Assembly (NCBI GenBank): GCA_937873535.1
Contig: CALMYA010000044.1
Location: forward strand, 1-18,557
Length of the DNA: 18,557 nucleotides
Direction of reading: 5' to 3'
Source: an uncultured bacterium
Lineage (GTDB): Bacteria; Patescibacteriota; Minisyncoccia; Phycocordibacterales; CAIZLB01
Every line of letters begins with the position of its first letter. Positions within the stretch are counted from its first letter, which is position 1. The position numbers and the translations under genes were made by a program. Below are positions 14,875 to 18,557 of the stretch, piece after piece. The notes below the pieces were generated by a model. The model had not been told where the DNA came from, did not search any database, and saw nothing but the letters and a program-made list of their open reading frames with translations.

Positions 14875-14955
14875 TAAATAAACAAACGAAAAGACCTGCT
14901 GGTAGCATATCGCAGATACGCATGCTTCCGGCAGGTCTTTTCGTTTGTTTATTTA
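14875..14955 (-). terminator. Long hairpin terminator after the sigma-region-4/HARE gene
   Basis: A perfect 25-bp outer stem (14875-14899 with 14931-14955) continues inward through one T-G pair, two G-C pairs, one T-T mismatch and five more pairs to a 13-nt loop at 14909-14921. On the minus strand the stem ends in GGTCTTTTCGTTTGTTTATTT, U-rich as in an intrinsic terminator, and its other arm includes the stop codon of the regulator gene (14949-14951). The tip is the reverse complement of the tip of the hairpin at 2831-2897. Confidence 0.82.
14904..14926 (-). repeat. Conserved 23-bp hairpin core, copy 2 (inverted)
   Basis: Read on the minus strand it is AGCAT, GCGTATCTGCGAT, ATGCT, identical over all 23 bp to the plus-strand sequence at 2853-2875. 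The flanking arms share no alignable sequence with those of copy 1, yet each pair of arms is self-complementary. Confidence 0.85.
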
Positions 14956-15995
14956 GCTTCTGTTAAAACGTATTTCCCTTCTTTGTCTTTTTTAAAGTGC
15001 TTTGCATTCTGTAGGTTTACCAAAATAGTGTTTTCCTTAACATAGCGTTCCTTCATAACCTTCTGAACGATTTCGTCTTTGGTCATTGGGCCATGCTTTT
15101 CGAGCATCTTTTTGATGACATCTTTAACAACACCACTGACATAACCCCACTCTGCTAGTGCGTACAAGCCGCGACCGACGAGAACGAAGCGCTTGTCTTT
15201 TATGAGCTCGTTATGAGTTGTGGCAACATGCGCCTTTTTATCGAAAAGCTTCTCAATGAGCTTGGCAATATCGCGAAAATGAATTGGTGAACCGTGCTTT
15301 CGCATTGCGAGAAACGCGTAGTCACGGATACCTTTAGTGTGGACATTCTGTGAACTTACTTTACCCCATTCGCCAAGCGGATTCTTGCCGATGTGTTTTG
15401 ATATGTTGAGCCATCGCTTTGCCACCTCTTCGTTGAGGTATTTTTCGTTTACATCTTTCAAATGTTCAAGGAAGCTTTTGATAATTTCAGCTTCAGGAAT
15501 GAGGTCGTCGTCAGAAAGGCTCTTATAAAGCTTTCGGAGCGCGTCGTGAATTTTTTTCGCGAGCTGCGTGTCGACATGCCATCGGTGCTTGAATTCGTCA
15601 TCTTCTTTCTCTTTCTTAAAAGCATCACCGACGACAAGTAGGAAATGCACGTGGTTGCGGTTAGATTCGTCTTTTGAAAGTGCCTTGAGAAGGTCTTCTT
15701 CGGCTACCATGCCGCCGAGTTCGTGTACCACCTGAACAAGCTCGTCAAATGCAGGCTTTTCTTGTTTATAAAATGCAGACTTACGAATATTTTGGAGTGC
15801 AGCGTGCTCAATTTGGCGAACACGTTCTCGAGTAATGTTATATGTTTCGCCAATAGCTTCGAGAGTCATTCGTTCGCCTTCTTTGTCGAGACCGTAACGC
15901 TTCGTAAGAACCAATCGTGCCCTTTCAGGAAGTGCCGCTAAAAGGCGCTTGGTAATGTTCTTTGGTTTAGATGATAGAGTTTTTGTTACGGCCAT
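14949..15995 (-). CDS. Sigma-70 region 4 fused to HARE-HTH, transcription regulator
   Basis: A 348-residue DNA-binding protein. Residues 13-73 are a sigma-70 region 4 (LLAALPERARLVLTKRYGL, then LEAIGETYNITRERVRQIEH), which in sigma factors binds the -35 element and contacts the RNA polymerase beta flap. Regions 1-3 are absent, so it cannot melt a promoter alone. The middle (80-215) is charged and mostly helical. Residues about 221-285 (GIRDYAFLAMRKHGSPIHFRDIAKLI and on to VLVGRGLYALAEWGY) match the HARE-HTH fold of RpoE delta and ASXL proteins, and a further winged-helix-like segment ends the protein. A role as a polymerase-associated regulator is inferred. It is transcribed alone: its own promoter lies in the gap after leuS and a hairpin terminator overlaps its stop codon. 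Confidence 0.85.
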   Translation of the reverse strand: MAVTKTLSSKPKNITKRLLAALPERARLVLTKRYGLDKEGERMTLEAIGETYNITRERVRQIEHAALQNIRKSAFYKQEKPAFDELVQVVHELGGMVAEEDLLKALSKDESNRNHVHFLLVVGDAFKKEKEDDEFKHRWHVDTQLAKKIHDALRKLYKSLSDDDLIPEAEIIKSFLEHLKDVNEKYLNEEVAKRWLNISKHIGKNPLGEWGKVSSQNVHTKGIRDYAFLAMRKHGSPIHFRDIAKLIEKLFDKKAHVATTHNELIKDKRFVLVGRGLYALAEWGYVSGVVKDVIKKMLEKHGPMTKDEIVQKVMKERYVKENTILVNLQNAKHFKKDKEGKYVLTEAK

Positions 15996-16011
15996 AAATG
16001 TCTTTGTTTGT

Positions 16012-16033
16012 GTATGTTATTTTTAGCACATAC
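16012..16033. promoter_or_regulatory. Inverted repeat overlapping the regulator's -10
   Basis: GTATGT and ACATAC flank a 10-bp spacer that contains the -10 hexamer of the promoter for the sigma-region-4/HARE gene. The geometry fits an operator where a dimer would block polymerase, perhaps for autoregulation, but six-base arms can occur by chance. Confidence 0.3.
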
Positions 16034-16048
16034 CCCAAAAAACGTCAA
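16020..16048 (-). promoter_or_regulatory. Promoter of the sigma-region-4/HARE gene
   Basis: The minus strand has TTGACG (16048-16043), a 17-bp spacer, and TAAAAA (16025-16020) preceded by TGC, an extended -10. A second -35-like TTGACA lies 10 bp farther upstream (16058-16053). About 24 nt separate the -10 from the ATG, and no Shine-Dalgarno sequence is seen in between. It is the only start in the window with a recognisable -35. Confidence 0.6.
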
Positions 16049-16086
16049 GTTCTGTCAAGACCCATTTTCTGTGGATACAGCCACCC

Positions 16087-18557
16087 TTATTCAGACACGA
16101 CCAAGTTCACCAATTTACCCTTGACGTAGAACGTTTTCTCTGGTATTTTACCGCCCAACTTGGCTGTAATTTCGGGCAAAGCGAGAGCCTTTTCTATGAC
16201 CTTCGCTTCCTCATCGGTGTCTGTTTCAAAAATTGCCCGCGTTTTGCTGTTTATCTGCACTACAATTTTAAATATAGTAGAAACAAGCTTTTTAGGGTCG
16301 TATTCAGGCCACTTTTCTAGATGAATACTCTTCTTATTGCCCAAGCCCGCCCATAACTCATCGGCAACATGCGGCGCGAAAGGTGCAATAAGTTTTAATA
16401 ATGTGCCATACACTTCTGTTGAAATCAGCACTTCCTTTTCCAATGCATTTGTAAATATCATAAGGGTAGATATAGCTGTATTGCAGGCAAATGAATCAAT
16501 ATCTTCCCCCACTTTTTTGATGGTTTTATGAAGAAGCGCTTCGAGTTCTGGCGAAATGCTTGTGTTCTGGCCCATGCTTTTACCCGCGCCTTTTTTCGCA
16601 GATGATGTTGCCTCTACCTTCTCGGCCAACCGCCACACCTTTTCTATAAACCTTCGTGAGCCGATCATATTGTCGGTGCTCCAGGCAATACCTTGGTCGA
16701 AAGGGCCCATGAACATTTCGTACACTCGCAAGGTATCGGCACCATATAATTTTACGATGTCATCGGGGTTTACCACGTTACCAAAGCGCTTGCTCATTTT
16801 ACGGCCATCTGGGCCGGCAATAAGGCCTTGGTTCTTGAGCTTCATGAATGGTTCGAGCCTTGAAACTACGCCAATATCGTACAAAAACTTATGCCAAAAG
16901 CGGGCATAAATAAGATGCCTTGTGGCGTGCTCGGCGCCGCCAACATACATATCTACTGGCTGCCAATATTTCTCTTTTTTCGGGTCTATGAGCGCCTTGT
17001 TGTTCTTGGGGTCGGCGAATCTCAAGTAATACCACGATGAACCCGCCCATTGTGGCATAGTGTTAGTTTCTCGTTTAGCCGGACCTTTACATGTAGGGCA
17101 TTTCGTATTTACCCACTTTTCAATGGCAGCCAAAGGCGACTCGCCTGTTCCTGTTGGTAAATACGATTTAACATTAGGTAATTTAAGAGGCAATTCTTTT
17201 TCAGGAACAGGAACCACGCCGCACTTTCCACAATGTATAAGAGGAATAGGTTCGCCCCAGTATCGCTGTCGTGAAAAGACCCAATCGCGGAGTTTGTATG
17301 TTGTCTTTCTCACAGCGATCTTTTTTCTTTCAAGATACTCAATAATTTCACCCCTGGCAGCGCGGGCATTTTTTCCGTTAAACTCAACTGGTTCAACAAG
17401 GAAACCCTGGTGCATATCAGCGTAGCAGGTTTCAAGCGCCCTAATAGACGCGTCTAACTTTTCATCTCCTGAAAATAAAACTGGTTTTAGCTTTATGTCG
17501 TATTTTTTTGCGAAGGCGAAATCTCGTTCGTCGTGAGCAGAGCATTTTACAATGCCCGTACCATAATCGGCCAATGCATAATTTGCTACCCATATTGGTA
17601 GGTCGCCATTGCCTACTGGGTCTACAATATATCTTCCAGTAAAAATACCTTCAGGCTCTTTTATTTCAGTAAGGCCCGCCGCAACACGCTTTGCAATTAG
17701 TTCCTGTGAAAATGTAAGAACTTTTTTCTCATCAGGTGTGTCTTCGATAAGCTTCTTTAAAAATGGATGGTCAGGCGCAATAACCACAAATGTATCCGCG
17801 GCAAAAGCCTCGAAGTGGGCCGAAAATGTTTGGATTGTAAAATCGGTATCTTTTACTGGAGCCGTAAAAAGCATTCCCTCACTCCTCCCAATCCAATTTT
17901 TTTGTGATTCTTTAATAGATTCGGGCCACTCGTTTAAAAGCTCGAGGTCTTTAAGAAGCCTGTCGGCATATTTAGTAATACGAATAACCCACTGGCGAAT
18001 AGGCTTTTTTTCTACAACAGAACCGCAACGTTCGCATTTGCCGTTTTCGAGGTCTTCATTGGCGAGGCCAGTTTTGCAGGATGGGCACCAGTTAATTGGC
18101 TCATGAGATTCATATGTAAGGCCTTTCTTGTGCATCTGCAAAAATGCCCATTGCGTCCATTTATAATATTCGGGGTCGGTGGTGCTGAGCTCTCGCGACC
18201 AGTCATAATTGAAACCTAAAATAGAAAGCTGCTCTTTGTATCGTTTAATATTTTTCTTTACGGCAACAGACGGGTGTATTTTATTTTTGATAGCGAATTC
18301 TTCAGCAGGAAGGCCGAAGGCGTCCCATCCCATGGGGTGCAGCACATTAAAACCGCGCATTGTTTTGAAGCGCGAATAAATATCGGTGGCAATGTAGCCT
18401 TTAGGGTGGCCTACATGAAGACCTGTTCCTGACGGATACGGGAACATGTCTAAGACAAAGCTTTTCGGGCGCTCTTTACCTTTTGCGCCGCCAACACCGC
18501 CCTCTTTCGTCTTATATATACCGCTCTTTTTCCATGATGCCTGCCACTTTTTTTCTA
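16087..18557 (-). CDS. leuS: Leucine--tRNA ligase, 5' end cut by the window
   Basis: Charges tRNA-Leu. The frame stays open from the window edge: 36 further residues (starting EKKWQASWKKSGIYKTKEGG and ending FVLDM) precede the first visible ATG at 18447, and they match the usual LeuRS N-terminus, so the real start lies outside. About 822 residues are visible. The class I signatures are HVGH (18406-18417) and KMSKR (16786-16800). A zinc-ribbon-like CPSC/CERC pair follows the first catalytic half. The CP1 editing domain is present, with DYGTGIVKCSAHDERD, but its threonine-rich motif TTRPDT is replaced by SAHFEA (17806-17823). The catalytic domain continues with WAGSSWYYLRF and the C-terminus ends as usual in VVQINSKTRA and KTFYVKGKLVNLVV. 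A glycine-rich GGVGGAKGK stretch interrupts the N-terminus. Stop is TAA. Confidence 0.95.
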   Translation of the reverse strand, partial: EKKWQASWKKSGIYKTKEGGVGGAKGKERPKSFVLDMFPYPSGTGLHVGHPKGYIATDIYSRFKTMRGFNVLHPMGWDAFGLPAEEFAIKNKIHPSVAVKKNIKRYKEQLSILGFNYDWSRELSTTDPEYYKWTQWAFLQMHKKGLTYESHEPINWCPSCKTGLANEDLENGKCERCGSVVEKKPIRQWVIRITKYADRLLKDLELLNEWPESIKESQKNWIGRSEGMLFTAPVKDTDFTIQTFSAHFEAFAADTFVVIAPDHPFLKKLIEDTPDEKKVLTFSQELIAKRVAAGLTEIKEPEGIFTGRYIVDPVGNGDLPIWVANYALADYGTGIVKCSAHDERDFAFAKKYDIKLKPVLFSGDEKLDASIRALETCYADMHQGFLVEPVEFNGKNARAARGEIIEYLERKKIAVRKTTYKLRDWVFSRQRYWGEPIPLIHCGKCGVVPVPEKELPLKLPNVKSYLPTGTGESPLAAIEKWVNTKCPTCKGPAKRETNTMPQWAGSSWYYLRFADPKNNKALIDPKKEKYWQPVDMYVGGAEHATRHLIYARFWHKFLYDIGVVSRLEPFMKLKNQGLIAGPDGRKMSKRFGNVVNPDDIVKLYGADTLRVYEMFMGPFDQGIAWSTDNMIGSRRFIEKVWRLAEKVEATSSAKKGAGKSMGQNTSISPELEALLHKTIKKVGEDIDSFACNTAISTLMIFTNALEKEVLISTEVYGTLLKLIAPFAPHVADELWAGLGNKKSIHLEKWPEYDPKKLVSTIFKIVVQINSKTRAIFETDTDEEAKVIEKALALPEITAKLGGKIPEKTFYVKGKLVNLVVSE

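Noticed and set aside
14814..14948. Equal 135-bp lengths of the two gaps that carry the shared-core hairpins
   Set aside because: The hairpins sit at different offsets and the remaining gap sequence is unrelated, so the equal length looks coincidental.
14875..14955. Integron attC site
   Set aside because: attC sites conserve the outer core sites with a GTTRRRY end and vary inside. Here the inside is conserved and the ends vary, with no such core sites.

Overview
The window is about 18.6 kb of gene-dense bacterial chromosome. All twelve genes lie on the minus strand and cover almost all of it; no gap exceeds 135 bp. I saw no tRNA, rRNA, CRISPR array, insertion sequence or prophage module. The gene content points to a member of the Candidate Phyla Radiation (Patescibacteria, most like Parcubacteria). 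The signs are a very short AlaRS, a sigma-region-4/HARE protein, a stand-alone amino-acid-type binding protein with no ABC transporter beside it, a Baseplate_J-type membrane protein, an orphan relative of CPR type IV secretion ATPase N-termini, and almost no Shine-Dalgarno sequences. This assignment is recognition from memory, not a database result.

Reading in the direction of transcription (high to low coordinates), the first gene is leuS, whose 5' end is cut by the window edge. After a 91-bp gap with a good promoter comes a sigma-region-4/HARE-HTH regulator, closed by a hairpin terminator (14875-14955). Next is a long, tightly packed run: an orphan T4SS-ATPase-N-terminus-like membrane protein, mltG (cell-wall glycan cleavage), mnmA (tRNA 2-thiolation), an ATP-cone/Mrr-like nuclease, a four-cysteine RecB/Cas4-like PD-(D/E)XK nuclease, a family-4-like uracil-DNA glycosylase without its Fe-S cysteines, an M3 oligopeptidase, a sugar-nucleotide epimerase, alaS and the binding protein. 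A second hairpin terminator (2831-2897) closes it. The last unit is a PilM/FtsA-like protein followed by a Baseplate_J-type membrane protein, with a third hairpin at the window start.

The most unusual feature is the pair of terminators. Their stems are unrelated in sequence, yet both carry the same 23-bp apical core, in opposite orientations (2853-2875 and 14904-14926). Selection on, or spread of, the loop core while the stems differ would suggest a repeated element such as a protein-binding, DNA-uptake or RNA signal riding on terminators. Other points of interest are perfect extended -10 boxes 5-6 nt from start codons (leaderless mRNAs), loss of the threonine-rich editing motif in LeuRS, loss of all four Fe-S cysteines in the glycosylase, and Gly/Lys-rich loop insertions in several unrelated enzymes.
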